Part shown: piece after piece, positions 12,723 through 24,300 of the stretch | Layout of the letters: every line of letters starts with the position of its first letter | Numbering within the stretch: the stretch's first letter is position 1 | Source: Phialocephala subalpina | Taxonomy: Eukaryota > Ascomycota > Leotiomycetes > Helotiales > Mollisiaceae | Direction: 5' to 3' | NCBI GenBank assembly: GCA_900073065.1 | Contig: FJOG01000010.1 | Coordinates: forward strand, 1,212,715-1,271,112 | DNA: 58,398 bases | Notes under the pieces: model-generated | Databases searched by the model: none | Seen by the model: only the letters and a program-made list of their open reading frames with translations | What the model was told of the DNA's origin: nothing | Translations under genes and position numbers: made by a program

Positions 12723-15563
12723 ATGGTAAGTGCAGACATGCAACGGCCTGTGGTGCCGATAATGGTAACGCCTGAGGAGTACAGCAGGAGATTTGCTGAT
12801 AAAATCTAGGCAGGACAGGGGAAAGAAGCGTCGACCACGTACCCCTCTTCTTTCCGATGGCGAGGACGAATATCAGAGCAAAGACACGATGTCAAGGTCG
12901 TTATCAGAAATCTCCAGGGTATGTTTGTTTCAAGACGAATTGTAAATAATTGAGGCTGACCTCGACAGAGAACGAGCATCAGAGATTTCGCGAGCGGTCT
13001 GTCGAAGGCATCGCGACTGATAGGCAGCCAGCATGCTACGTTCTGCGATTTGATTCCGTCAATTTGTCTATGACAGAGATTTATCCGCGATTTTCTAATG
13101 AAGGCTTCTGGGGCTTACACAAGAGTTTGCCAGATGCCTTCAATATCGAAACCTGGGCTACAGTCATAGGCGACAACTCATTGTCCTTCCACGCTTGCAC
13201 AACGCCGAATATCGAAAGATTAGTCGTGGGTGGAGAATTTGATCGTCCACATCCACCATGTACGGCACGCTATGAAGAGGAGAATACAACACTGCTATTG
13301 TGGAACACTGGCACTCGATTGATAGGACTGCTGGGTAATAGTTATTGGTTGAATTCTCACACTTTCACTAACTGAAGACTAGAGAAGAAACTGGGCCGGC
13401 CCATAAAGACTTCAGCAACGGAAGAACTTAGCCCATACATTTACGATGTCGGACCACAATTTCGCTACAGCTGGAGATTCTCTGGACACTACAATGGACT
13501 TTGCGACCGAAGCATTGCAGAATGGTCACTTCCACAGCACCTTGATTGCAACAAAGCCATCGATGAAGGATGGATTGAGCCTGCGATCCAGTCCTGGTTA
13601 TCCAAGCCGCCCCGCGTGGAAATTGATGTTCTGCGAGTAAAATACCGTTCGAAGCCAAACGAGACAACTCAAATATACAGAATGTTGAAGCAACAGGTTC
13701 GGGAAGCTCAGCATGCATTGGATATGCTACGTACTATACATGCAAAGAAGAAGCACAGAAGACGGGAAGAGGTTTCTGAAACGTCATGCCAGAGACGTTT
13801 GAGAAGTGTGAGTAGCGGAGAGAACCTGCTACTCATTATTGTCTCGTCTTGCTAACAAGTATCAGAGAACATACACAAAACAGATAAGGGGATTCGACAA
13901 CGCCCAGAGCAACGCTCGGAAGACATACGGACAACCGACGCCGAACCAACACCGAGGAGCTTCGCCGGAGCAACACGCACTCGCCACTTCAAATGCCTAT
14001 GTTCTCAAAAAAGAGCAGCCTACATTTCCGTCTACCTTGCTTTCAAGTGTACCAAACATTGGTCAAAGTACTGAGATTGTCGATCTCACAGAGGACTTGG
14101 ACGCCAGTCCACCAGAAATAGGGGTGCCGCCCTTTACCAGCCAAAACAAGCAGAATCCTAAGTCTGGATCTGAGAACCGCACCTTCGCCACAACACTATT
14201 GGAGGAGACTGGCAATAATCCGGTCAACGAGTCAGAAGGAGACTCTGCGAACAGGAGCGAAATGCGTGACCAGTGGCCTTTGAATACCCCGAATACATCC
14301 CGTCAGCGCGATGAAGCATGCGCAAAGTCACCAGACAAGAGGAACACCCGCAGTGAAGAACGACTCAAAACCAGCCAACACAATGAAGCAAAGTCTCCAA
14401 GTGAGCTGAACATCGTCATTGAAGAGCCACTCAACACGACGAAGCGCCAGGCTGCTGCTGCGAATCTGGACCAATGCCTGGTGTCTATGGGTATCTTGCG
14501 AGGGTATAAGAACATCGTCACCGCACATATAGATAAATATGGAGAGATTCAATGGCGAGCCCTCCACAAGAACGACGACAAGGATGGCGCGGCAGAGCTC
14601 TTCAATACATCACCCAACGTTGTCCCTTCCTACCCTATCTCTCAAGATGAGGTTCAACTCAGCGAGAATTTCTCTTCGATGACAAGTGGCGAGCTCCGAC
14701 AGGAAATACTAAAGCTGCAGAAAAACCGTGCTCAGATCTTACGATCGCGTCTGCTGCAAGATTTCAAGTCCGCTGCCGCTGTTAGGGAAGCGGCTCGAAT
14801 GGCGGACTGGACTTGGTCAGAGAGCCCCAAGCCAGATGCTGCTAGACCAAGCGCAGATCCCTCTTCGAGCAAGTCTCATTCCAAGACCGATATAGCCTCA
14901 GACCCGGGTACACGCGATACTCCGGCTGATAAGAAAGGGAAAGAGCCTGCGAGACCAACGACGTACCCTCAGGTCGTGATATATCAAACATCCGGAGCCA
15001 TGCCAGGCAAAAAGTCCCTCGATCCTAACATCGCTGAGATTCCAGCGACACAAGACTCAGAGTATGATAGTGTTGTTGGTTCCAATCAATGCCACATCTC
15101 TAATCTTGAGTATATTCCAAGCTCGGCGGCAGAGGGGACGGAGACGACAGAGACAACAGAGCCAACAGAGACGAGCGAATACTCGCCAAGCGGTGACGAT
15201 TCGAGCTGTACATCTACAATCATAGTGTGCACCTATAAATGCAAAGGTGATGGCAAGGATGCAGTCAATAGGAGTAGCGCCACAGGCTTAAGAGCCCGCA
15301 GACAACCTTCTTCCGCTGCCAACTTACAACAATCTGTATCCGACGTTCCAGTATCTCCAGCGCCAACCTGGAGACCTCTGGCAAGTGTCCCTCCCGAGAG
15401 ATGGATTGCTGAGTTGAAGAAAGCTCGATCAAAAGGGGGTCCCCGAGAACAACGCGCAGCTAGACGTGCTGCAATTCGAACTGGTAAAGCACCCGTGAAG
15501 GTGCTGGATAGCATTTCGAGACAAGAAAGGGAAGAGATGATCAAGCGATATAAATCAGTGTAA
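12723..15563 (+). CDS. Large disordered orphan protein with SUMO-interaction-like motif
   Basis: Five-exon model: 12723-12725 (ATG alone, intron directly after it), 12814-12918, 12971-13334, 13383-13807, 13866-15563; total 864 aa, uninterrupted. The N-terminus has a basic KKRRPR cluster (possible nuclear signal). Residues of about 45-200 look globular (LRFDSVNLSM, WRFSGHYNGL) but match no family I recognise. A basic, probably helical region follows (about 255-310), then some 550 residues of low-complexity Ser/Pro/Glu sequence. EIVDLTEDLD near residues 369-378 matches the consensus of a SUMO-interacting motif: hydrophobic core followed by acids. The tail is rich in Arg/Ala. An alternative start at ATG 12857 uses the upstream of two adjacent acceptors (AG at 12968 instead of 12970). 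A nuclear, SUMO-linked role is inference. Confidence 0.7.
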
Positions 15564-16098
15564 CAGTTGTTATAGCTAGAATGTCCTTTGTTTCGGTACC
15601 TTGCTCTATTTCTCACTTAAGCTTGAAGGTAATGAATAATCTTGATGATTTTATCCGTTGAGAACTACTTGATAATTAAAGCCAAGAACACACTCAAGTA
15701 ATCACAGGTGGCCGGAATAACGAGGAACTGGCCCCGTCATTGCCTGTGTAGAGATTCTTGAACGTTCATTGAGTAAATGTTCACCTGTATAAATACGTTG
15801 CTTAGCGATGCTGATTTTGCGGTTTCTAATTTTCTTTTCGGTAAATATTATCACAATATATTTTTCCATCGTTGCGTGATATCACGCACAGTGTCTCGCA
15901 TGTGGTAGATTTCGAGCAAGTTTGAGTCTGGGCATGTTTCTCGGTTGTTATCTAGGATTCGGCTTGTGCCCGCCCAAAACGTTAGTGGAACCGTTTCCGG
16001 TGGGCACAAAAATCCAATTCCGCCTGCTGAAAATATCATCATGGCTCCGACGGTGAACACAAAACCCAACGCCTCCTTTCACGCCCTTGGACGAATAC
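15564..16098. other. Convergent intergenic region
   Basis: About 530 bp between the 3' ends of two convergent genes. It probably contains both 3' UTRs. No gene or repeat was seen. Confidence 0.5.
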
Positions 16099-17694
16099 TC
16101 ACTCCAAAAACCCCCAGATATTATTCAGACTCTCCGCCAAACTAGGATGCGCCCAAACAGCACTCTGCAAAACTTCCCACCTCACACCCCCAAGCATCGC
16201 CATCTGCACAACCGCTATGACTTCACCTCCCTCCAACCCAAGACACGTGAACCCTAAAATTAATCCCGTCTCAGCATCGACGACCGCTTTCATCATCCCC
16301 CGACTCTCGTCCGTTTCCAATGCTCGAGCTACGTACGACATTGGCATTTTCGCGATCTTGATCCTTTCCGGATGATTTTTGTAAAGGGGTAGTCCCCGAG
16401 CTTCAGATTCGCGAAGACCGATATGTCCAAGTTGAGGGTCGGTGTAGACGACATACGGCACCAAGCGGTTTTTCGTACTCGCCTTTGAGGAGAGGTCAGA
16501 GGTGGGATGGGTGATTAGATTCTTCTCGAGGATGCGGAAATCGTCGTAAGAGATGTGGGTGAATGCCGGTGGACCCTTAGCATCTCCCATCACGTAGACA
16601 TTTGGGGCTGGGGTCTCGAGGAATTCGTTGCTGGTTATGTAGCCGTTCGCGTTTGTCTTGATGCATGCAGCTGGTAGGTTTAGGGATTCGGTGTTGGGGA
16701 TTCGGCCGGATGCGAAGAGGATGTGTGAGCCAGTGAGTTGTTTTGGTTCGTTTGAGGGCAGGGAGGTGTAAGTTAGTGTGAAGCCGGCGTTCACGGGCTC
16801 GATGCGAGATGCTTGAGTTTGAAGCAGGACTTCGAGACCGTCTTCCTTCAGGATGTCGAGAAGACATTGAGCGATCTCCGGATCTTCTCGAGGTAGTAAC
16901 TGCTTCCCTCTCTGCAACACCGTCACTTTGGCGCCGAGTCGACGCATTAACTGCGCAAACTCCACACCCACGTACCCGCCTCCGACCACAACAAGATGTT
17001 CCGGCACCTCATCCAACTCCTGGATACTGGTCGAATCTAATACAATCTTCGGATCCAAAGTCTCAATTCCCGTGAGCCGAGGAGGCGCAGGTCGTTCACC
17101 TGTATTAATGAGCACCCTATCCGACGTAACCATTTTCTCACTTCCGTCGTTCATCTTCACCTTAACAGTCTTCTCATCAACAAAACTCGCTTCGCCTATC
17201 AACACCTCGACTCCCGCTCCTTCCAATCTCTTCTCGCTCCCACCCCTGAAGCTATTCACGATCTCCCTCTTCCTCTGCCTTACTTTCTTCATATCCACCA
17301 ATATCTTATTCCCTTTTGATTTCCCCTCCTCTTTCCCTTCTTCCCCTCCAGTGTGGATGCCATAATCCCGACCACGCCGAGCGAGATAAGCGACTCGTCC
17401 CGATGCGATGAGTGTCTTGGTCGGGGTACAGCCTTCGTTCACGCAGCAGCCTGCTATGTGACTGCGCTCGACCAAGGCGGTCTTGTAACCGGCTTTTGCG
17501 AATGAGGAGGCGAGGGGAGTGCCGGCTTGGCCGGAGCCGATTATGAGGGCTTGGTAGTGTGTTGACATTTTGAGAGTCGTGAAGTGTCGAATGATGGGTT
17601 TGAGTTGGGGCTTTGGGATTTGGATACGGACAAGTCGGACAAAGGTGGATGTGAAGCTGGGACGAAGGAAGAGAGTTGGTTGGAATACGAGCAT
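16099..17694 (-). CDS. Class I pyridine nucleotide-disulfide oxidoreductase, mercuric reductase/lipoamide dehydrogenase-like
   Basis: Single-exon 531-aa flavoprotein. From ATG 17694 there is a 42-residue Arg-rich, acid-free leader ending near RHFTTLK, suggestive of a mitochondrial presequence; the conserved domain begins at Met43 (ATG 17568), so two start sites could give two locations. The FAD-binding IIGSGQAG is at about 51-58, the redox disulfide CVNEGC at Cys84/Cys89, the NAD(P)-binding VVGGGYVGVEFA in mid-protein, the FAD-contact VMGDAKG, and the C-terminal HPSLAE carries the catalytic His-Glu pair of the dimer interface. Family members transfer electrons from NAD(P)H through FAD to a disulfide or metal. 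Position 83, usually Thr in GGTC, is Cys here, giving adjacent cysteines. The substrate is unknown; no paired metal-binding Cys appears at the extreme C-terminus, so mercury reduction is not supported. Confidence 0.85.
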   Translation of the reverse strand: MLVFQPTLFLRPSFTSTFVRLVRIQIPKPQLKPIIRHFTTLKMSTHYQALIIGSGQAGTPLASSFAKAGYKTALVERSHIAGCCVNEGCTPTKTLIASGRVAYLARRGRDYGIHTGGEEGKEEGKSKGNKILVDMKKVRQRKREIVNSFRGGSEKRLEGAGVEVLIGEASFVDEKTVKVKMNDGSEKMVTSDRVLINTGERPAPPRLTGIETLDPKIVLDSTSIQELDEVPEHLVVVGGGYVGVEFAQLMRRLGAKVTVLQRGKQLLPREDPEIAQCLLDILKEDGLEVLLQTQASRIEPVNAGFTLTYTSLPSNEPKQLTGSHILFASGRIPNTESLNLPAACIKTNANGYITSNEFLETPAPNVYVMGDAKGPPAFTHISYDDFRILEKNLITHPTSDLSSKASTKNRLVPYVVYTDPQLGHIGLRESEARGLPLYKNHPERIKIAKMPMSYVARALETDESRGMMKAVVDAETGLILGFTCLGLEGGEVIAVVQMAMLGGVRWEVLQSAVWAHPSLAESLNNIWGFLE

Positions 17695-18250
17695 GAAGTA
17701 CGCAGTTAGATGAGGGAAAATGAAGAGGGTGAGCAATCGACCTCGGTTAGCAAGAATCGAAGGAAACGACCTGGGGGTAAGACTCGAGAAGAATCGATAG
17801 AATCAATTCAAAAACCACCTCGGGCAGGAAAATCAATAAAAATGAAGTGCTTCATATCGAGTTGCGAGTTCTCGCTAGCTTTGGAACGAGACCCCTGAGT
17901 AAGCACCCCGCATTTTAACTTACCCCTCATTAGGCGGTGAGGAGCGGCAATATCCCCGCGGACGAAAGTTGCGTATGGACAGAGAATGAGTCAAGTTAGG
18001 CAAGGGAAGGAGAAAGAGGAGGAGAAGGGCCTGAATTTTGGGGAGTGAGAATCTACACTGTTGCTTGGGCTATTTACTTCTTTTCCTTCTCTCATTGGGG
18101 CACGACCCTCACCAGCCATCAGAATAACACCGGAAGAGACCCCCATTATAACACTACACGCTTTGTACTTTACAACAGAACATCGAGAGAGTATTTATTC
18201 TCTTGCCAGGCTACCATAGCCTTTGACTTATAAAACATGTAAAAAGGAAT

Positions 18251-18280
<30 letters not shown>
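18251..18280. repeat. AATC tetranucleotide microsatellite
   Basis: About 7.5 perfect tandem copies of AATC, followed by degenerate AAAC and CAATCAA words. It probably varies in length between strains. Confidence 0.95.
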
Positions 18281-18281
<1 letters not shown>

Positions 18282-18360
18282 CAAATAGGTCAATCAAATC
18301 AATTCTTACTACTGTATTCGTATATGTGTTCCTACCAATATAGTCTGTAATATCACACTA

Positions 18361-18662
18361 TCCCTTAAGCTGCCAAACGCATACCTCGAAACCTTAAAAA
18401 CACCCTATTTTTCCAACTTTATCCACGCTTTGTGATAGGCTATTCTCGCTAATCTAACTAGCGAAACTCTTATTTCGAAGATAATTTACTATAATACTAA
18501 GTTTTAAAAGAAAATTGTCAGTTGTGAAGGACTACGTCTGCTTTCAATAGGGCGGTTATTGGCTTGTCAGGCCAAAACCGCCAATCCTGACGATCTGACT
18601 GGGTCGCTTACGTTGATGCCTCAATTTCTGCCTAAGTGTGCCATCTGTGGCAGCTTAAGGGA
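18361..18662. mobile_element. MITE-like element with 15-bp perfect terminal inverted repeats
   Basis: The left end TCCCTTAAGCTGCCA (18361-18375) is exactly reverse-complemented at the right end TGGCAGCTTAAGGGA (18648-18662). Both ends are flanked by TA (18359-18360 and 18663-18664), the target duplication made by Tc1/mariner/pogo-type transposases. The 302-bp interior is non-coding, so this would be a non-autonomous element moved in trans. It lies about 240 bp upstream of the HET start codon and could affect its expression. Family assignment rests only on end structure. Confidence 0.7.
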
Positions 18663-18903
18663 TATAATTCTGATGATCGGCGTGGCGCTGCTCCTCCCAC
18701 AGCCTTGCTGAATCATGCCTATGTTTTCAACAGGCTTGGGACTGAATGATCATAATTTATCCGCAGGAACAACATCTACTTTTCTCCACCGTTCTGCCAG
18801 ACCTTCGTTTGACAGGCAAGCGACGCTGAAGTTACTTCTCCTACCGGAATTGTCATATCAGCCCTATTTACCGCGTTCGGCGAGTCTAGCAAAGGGAAGA
18901 ACC

Positions 18904-20738
18904 ATGGCGCCCCTCAGGCTAATTGATGTCAACACAATGCAATTCGCCGATGGCAACTATCTGGCAGAGGAAGAAAAGCAATCGAAGAAAGTCATCCCGT
19001 ATGCTATCTTGTCGCACAGATGGCTGGCAGAGGAGGATGAGGTCCAATTCGACGATTTCAAGTCTCTAGAAGCCGCCGGATCGAAGAAAGGGCTCGTGAA
19101 GATCTTTCAAACCTGCAGACTTGCTAAAGAACAGGGCCTGGAGTTTGTGTGGCTCGATACTTGCTGTATTAACAAGGGCAACCCTACGGAGCTACAGGAG
19201 TCCATCAATAGCATGTATCGCTGGTACCAGGAGGCAGCGGTATGCTATACGTACTTAAAAGATACAGATGCAACTTCTCCGAGATCCATGGAGGATGACG
19301 AATGGTTTACCAGGTACATGCTCTTAAATGAAGTTCTTGGAACGTCTAGCTAATTGATGACCTATGCAGGGGTTGGACGCTTCAGGAACTCATTGCGCCA
19401 CGTCGTGTGGAATTTTATGACAACAACTGGCAGCCTCTTGGTGACAAAAATTACTTGAAAGATCGTATCAGCGCCATTACGAAGATCGACGTCGCCATTT
19501 TAGGGGGAGCAAAGACTTTAGATAAATGCTCAGTAGCAGCACGCCTGTCTTAGGCCTCAGGGCGTCGAACGGGGAAGACCGAAGACCGAGCCTACAGCCT
19601 TCTCGGCTTGCTTGGAGTCAATATGCCCACGCTGTACGGCGAGGGTGAAAAGTCATTCATTCGCCTTCAAGAGGAGATCATCAAGACCTCTGACGATCAT
19701 TCAATCTTTGCTTGGAAGGGTGTTAAAGACGAGTATCCCGGTCTCCTAGCCGAGTCCTTGGACAATTTTCAAAACTGTGGATCTGTCAAGTGCACTTATT
19801 TTCGTAAGGGGAGAAGCGCTTTCTTTATGACGAACAGAGGCATTTCCATCACCCTCAACCTAATGCAGTGGACTTTGGACACGTATTTGGCACGCATCCA
19901 CTGTGTCGATTTGGCCGACTCACACACAAAGAACGCCGAAAATGGCATGACTGGATTGTTCCTCCGTCGCTTGGACGAGGACGACCATTATGCCAGGGTC
20001 AAAATCAACGGCCAAGAACTAGTTCATGATCTCCGCGCTCCGCTAAACTGGACCGAGGCCAAATTCAACCGTTACTCGAGAGAGGTACCTATCTTTGTAC
20101 GCCAGGCCAAATTGACAGGAAACCAACATACAGAAGAAAGAGCGTTTGGCTTCCGGCTTGGTGACGGTCTCCTAGAATACAATGCCAAGAAAGAGAAAAT
20201 GTTCCGTGTTGCCGGATCTCCAAAAGGGTTGACTTGGAACGAGGCAGAGAAAACATTGACCCTTCAACCTGGGCTCCCTTATCTCGACGTGCTGGCCTAC
20301 CTGGATATATCGAAGCAGGGTAAGAAGATCAAGGAAATCAAGCTGTGCTTTGACTTTGACTTCAACCCCATTCTCCTTCTTGCGGAATCATCTGCGACCG
20401 GCGCGAAGGACCCACCACTGCTCACCCATACTGGAAGTGACGAGACATATTCAGAACAGGAGCGGCACAGATGGCTGTCCTTCGCTGAGCGGTCGCCGCA
20501 CGACTCACACCCGCAAGCATGGAATACAGTCAGCAAGCAACCCGTTGTCTCGAAGAATTCAATCCGCAGTGGGCTTTGGCAGTTGCGAGGGGACCGGATA
20601 GAGGGGTTGGACGTCTCTCTGGGTGGAACGCAAATCCGCGTATCCATAAAGAAAGTGACCACAGAGTTTGGCAGGAAATTCTGGGAGCTTAGTTTTGAGA
20701 ACATGCCAGGGAGTAGCTTGAAAAAGTTTTTCGCGTGA
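18904..20738 (+). pseudogene. HET-domain (heterokaryon incompatibility) gene with internal stop
   Basis: ATG 18904; intron 19314-19369 restores frame; stop at 20738. The N-terminal HET domain shows LRLIDVNTMQF, YAILSHRW, KIFQTCRLAKEQGLEFVWLDTCCI, SINSMYRWY, then after the intron GWTLQELIAPRRVEFY and, later, DRAYSLLGLLGVNMPTLYGEG: the classic order of HET blocks. In HET proteins the domain triggers cell death on recognition of non-self hyphae. TAG at 19551-19553 interrupts the last HET block where the family normally has SWASGR, so it looks like a TGG-to-TAG change (a CpA-to-TpA change on the other strand). The 395 codons beyond are open and family-like, so loss is probably recent. Alternatives: a truncated domain-only protein of about 197 aa, stop readthrough, or a sequencing error. 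No intron of normal size can remove the TAG. Confidence 0.8.
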
Positions 20739-21370
20739 GCGACTGCTAAATTAACTGTTCTTGGAGGTAGAGATACATTGAGGCTGTTCAACAGCATTTA
20801 TAGGTATAAAGGAAATGTGAGCTATATACAGAATGCTTGGGTACAGGAAACCAAATGCACGACACGAATTACACAACCTTCAGGGTTCGGCTCAAGAGCC
20901 CGCCCGAGCCCGGTCAAGCTCTCTTGAGTCCATGCTAGCATGTGATGTATTTCTGTTCTAAACCTGGGAAAGGCCTTATCAGTGATTTGGCCCAGGAGCT
21001 TCTACAGTCTCTCACGCAGAGCCTCAATGCCGACACGATCGACCAGTAACGAACGCCAGGGGTCTTCTTTGAACATCTCCTCTGGTTCCTTCACCACAAC
21101 CGGTTAGAGGGGCTGTTGCGATCGAGTCACAGGGTCATTGTGATCAGCGGGGCCGTTATGTCCAGTTTCCTGACGGGAATGTTTCCCCTTCCCAACTCTC
21201 TGTCTCGCGTGACCAGCGCCGCCTCGGCTCAGGCCCGGATCAGGTCTGCTCACCATATCAATACATCTCGTCAGAAAGCGCCACTTTTAACGAGGGGCCT
21301 AAAAGGGCTCCCTTCACCCAGTCTCTTTTCATAGGAGCTTGCACTGTACATGACATGTCATAGTGCTCAA
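20739..21370. other. Convergent intergenic region
   Basis: About 630 bp between the HET locus and the 3' end of the Clr5-ankyrin gene. Some G/C-rich stretches (20880-20935) but no gene or repeat unit I can define. Confidence 0.4.
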
Positions 21371-24300
21371 CTAGTTCTCATTATTCATCTCGTCTGTATC
21401 AATGCCGGAAGCACTTTCGAAGTCGTCTTCATAATCGCTTTCGTTCTGGTCTGAATCCTCCTGAACACTCTCGTCAGGTTCTGCTTCTTGTACTCTTGTC
21501 TTATTCCATTGATCAATTGCGTTGTCCCTATACTTCTGAAGTAGCGACATCACTCCAGAACTAGCGTAGTCTCTGGCTAGCTGTAGGGCAGAGACGTATC
21601 TTTTTTTCATAGGAAAATTGTGGTCTGCACCTGCATTGATCAAGATCTGTGCCATATCCAGTCTGCCATGCACAGCGGCAGATTCGAGAGCTGTTCGACC
21701 GCCAATCTTGGAGCCAGGAGCATCCACCTCGGCTCCTCTATTGAGAAGAAGCTGAACAATTTTAATGTGACCCCTAATGGTTGCATATTGGAGGGCAGTT
21801 CCACCATATTCTTTTGCCGCAGGAGCATTGATCTCAGCGTCCTGGTCTAGTAAGAGCAGTACCAAATCTAGATTTCCTGATTCAGAGGCAGCCTGTAGAG
21901 CTGTTTGACCAGAGTGTCTTGCAGGAGAATCGTTCACCCTTGCGCCTAAACTTAGAAGGCGTTGTACCAGGCTAAGTATACGTGGTAGGAACTCGCTCCT
22001 TTCCGAGGCCCTGATTGCAAACTGTAGTGCTGTGAATCCCCTCGGACTTGCCGGGGGTGCATTTATATCAGCGCCACGGCTTAAGAGAAGTTCAAAGACG
22101 TCGAGATTTCTTTTGCCAATTGGCTCTTCGAGATTCAAAGACGTTTGTAGTGGGGTGTCTGCACCAGGCAGTCTTAGGTCAATATTAGCGCCCCTGTCTA
22201 AAAGCAAAGATACTATATCAAGTTCTCCCTGAGCTGATGCAATATGTAATGCCGTTGGTACGAGCTGGATGCAATTCCATTGCACAATTTGCGAAAATGG
22301 TGACACTGCGTTGATATGTACTCCGGCATCTAGTAAAGCTTCGACAAAGTCGACTCTTCGCTGGCCTACTGCCTGATGTAGAATTGGCTGTAGGCACCCA
22401 TTGTAGTTAAGCTCGTTGCTTTTGGCGTGTTGCAACAAGTATATGAAAAGTGACGAGTCAACTCCTTTAGTGGCCGTTGCCAAGTGCAGCATTGTGACCT
22501 CTTTCATAGGTGTTCGTTGGTCCCACGAGAATACCCCTATTTGGTCCAAGTCACTGTAGACCATCGGTTTCATGTCAACCTCTGCTCCTAGATCCACAAG
22601 ACGATGAACCCTTTCAGAGTCACCCCTCCCGATGGCTTGTAATATTTGAAGCCTCATGAACCGAGTTCTAGCCAGATCATTGAACCTGATCCTGCTCTCA
22701 GCACCCTTAGCCAATAGAATGGAAACAATCCTCTCATTTTGATTCTCATTCCTCGCGGCTTCGAGTAATGTTGTTCCGTGATAGCCAAAAGCGGGAGCGT
22801 TGGGGTTAGCGCCCGAATTTAGCAAGAGCTCGACGAGAGTATAATCGTTTCTCTCTAATGCGATCAGGAGAGCTGGTCGTGAGAATGTAGTCGAGTTACA
22901 TCCCGGAGCATCGATGTTGGCACCGCTCCGAACAAGTAAGTCAACCACGGAGACTTTTCCAGCGTTTGTTGCGGCGTAAAGAGCTGTTTGTCCATTGTTT
23001 CCATGCGCGCGCTCATTAATGTCCGAACCAGCTTTGAGCAGAGATACTACCATGTCAATGTTGCCGTTAAATGCCGCTGCCCGAAGTGCTGTTGCTGTAA
23101 AACTCTTGCGAGGTTCAGGAGTGCTTGAAGAGCCAATAGAATACTCATAATCTCCACATTCGCAGACCGCATGCACATCCGCATGATTCTCCAATAGCAG
23201 ACGGACGAGATCAACTCGACCTGTAGCCACTGCGATTCTCAAAGGCGTCACCACAGGGTATTCGGCATCGCTCCGCTCATGTCCTAAGTTGACGTCTGCC
23301 CCAACACTGATCAAATACCGGGCCAGGTCAATATCACCACGCTCAATGGCTGTAATAAGGGGAGAATGTCCAGCACTTGGCCTGCCTTTGAACATCGAAT
23401 ATACTGGTCCGTGGACATTAACGCCCGCTCTGACGAAAATTTGGGCCATTTGAGCTGAGAATCCCCTTTGTACGGAGAGGAGTTGTAATGTGCAGCGATT
23501 ATTCCAAATACTTTCGGGGCAGATACGTGAGATAAGTTTCACCATCTCAAAATTCCCCGCTAGTACAGCTTCTTGAAGAGGATCAGACGAAAAACGAATC
23601 CAGTCTTGAAGTCCAGTGCCCAACTTGAGGAGATTCTTTACAAATAGAATATTGCCCGCCTGGATTCCATGAATAAGTAATGCATTTTGGAAAGCTTGAA
23701 GAGTTGGAAGTCTGGTTCTGAGGATCGTGCTCAGATTTGGAAAGGGAACAATATCAACAATCCATTGTAGAATTGTATTGGGTCCAAAGTAGGAGAAGTA
23801 GCTATTGGAGAACAAGTATACCACCACCTCTAAAAGGTGTAGAGCGGCGCTGAGCTGGGGTGGACCCAGTAGAGTCTGTACAATTGATTTGAGTTCTCCT
23901 GGATGTCTATCTGGCATATTTGCTAGAATTTCGGGCAATCGCTCTTGGATGTCTTTGTTGGCATCTAGTTGGTCTTGACCTTCCGCACCGGGCTTGCAGG
24001 GAACCAATATGTGGGCGAATGATTTGTAGAAGTGACCCATGCTTCGTTGTTTGGTTAAACACTCTGCAGAGCTTTCGAACCAAGGATTGTTGACATCCAC
24101 ATCCAAGTTCCAATCAGATTGCTCTATGTCAACTGAAGAGAGAGGATTGGAGGGAAGTATGGACGGGGACGGGGCTAGATCGAAAAAGTTGCCTTGAAGT
24201 ATTGGCCCGTCTGGATCGTATTAGCAGAATTATATCACCAGCATCGAAAAGACTTGCCGAGGTTTAGAGATCTAAATAAGTCTAGAAACTCAAAGTAAGG

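Larger units (their letters stand above)
17695..18903. other. Divergent intergenic region with microsatellite and MITE-like element
   Basis: About 1.2 kb between divergently transcribed genes. It carries promoters for both, an AATC microsatellite (18251-18280) and an inverted-repeat element (18361-18662), annotated separately. No gene is supported. Confidence 0.5.

Noticed and set aside
19523..19553. Mini-intron that would remove the HET stop
   Set aside because: The only GT...AG pair around the TAG spans about 21 bp, too short for a fungal intron.
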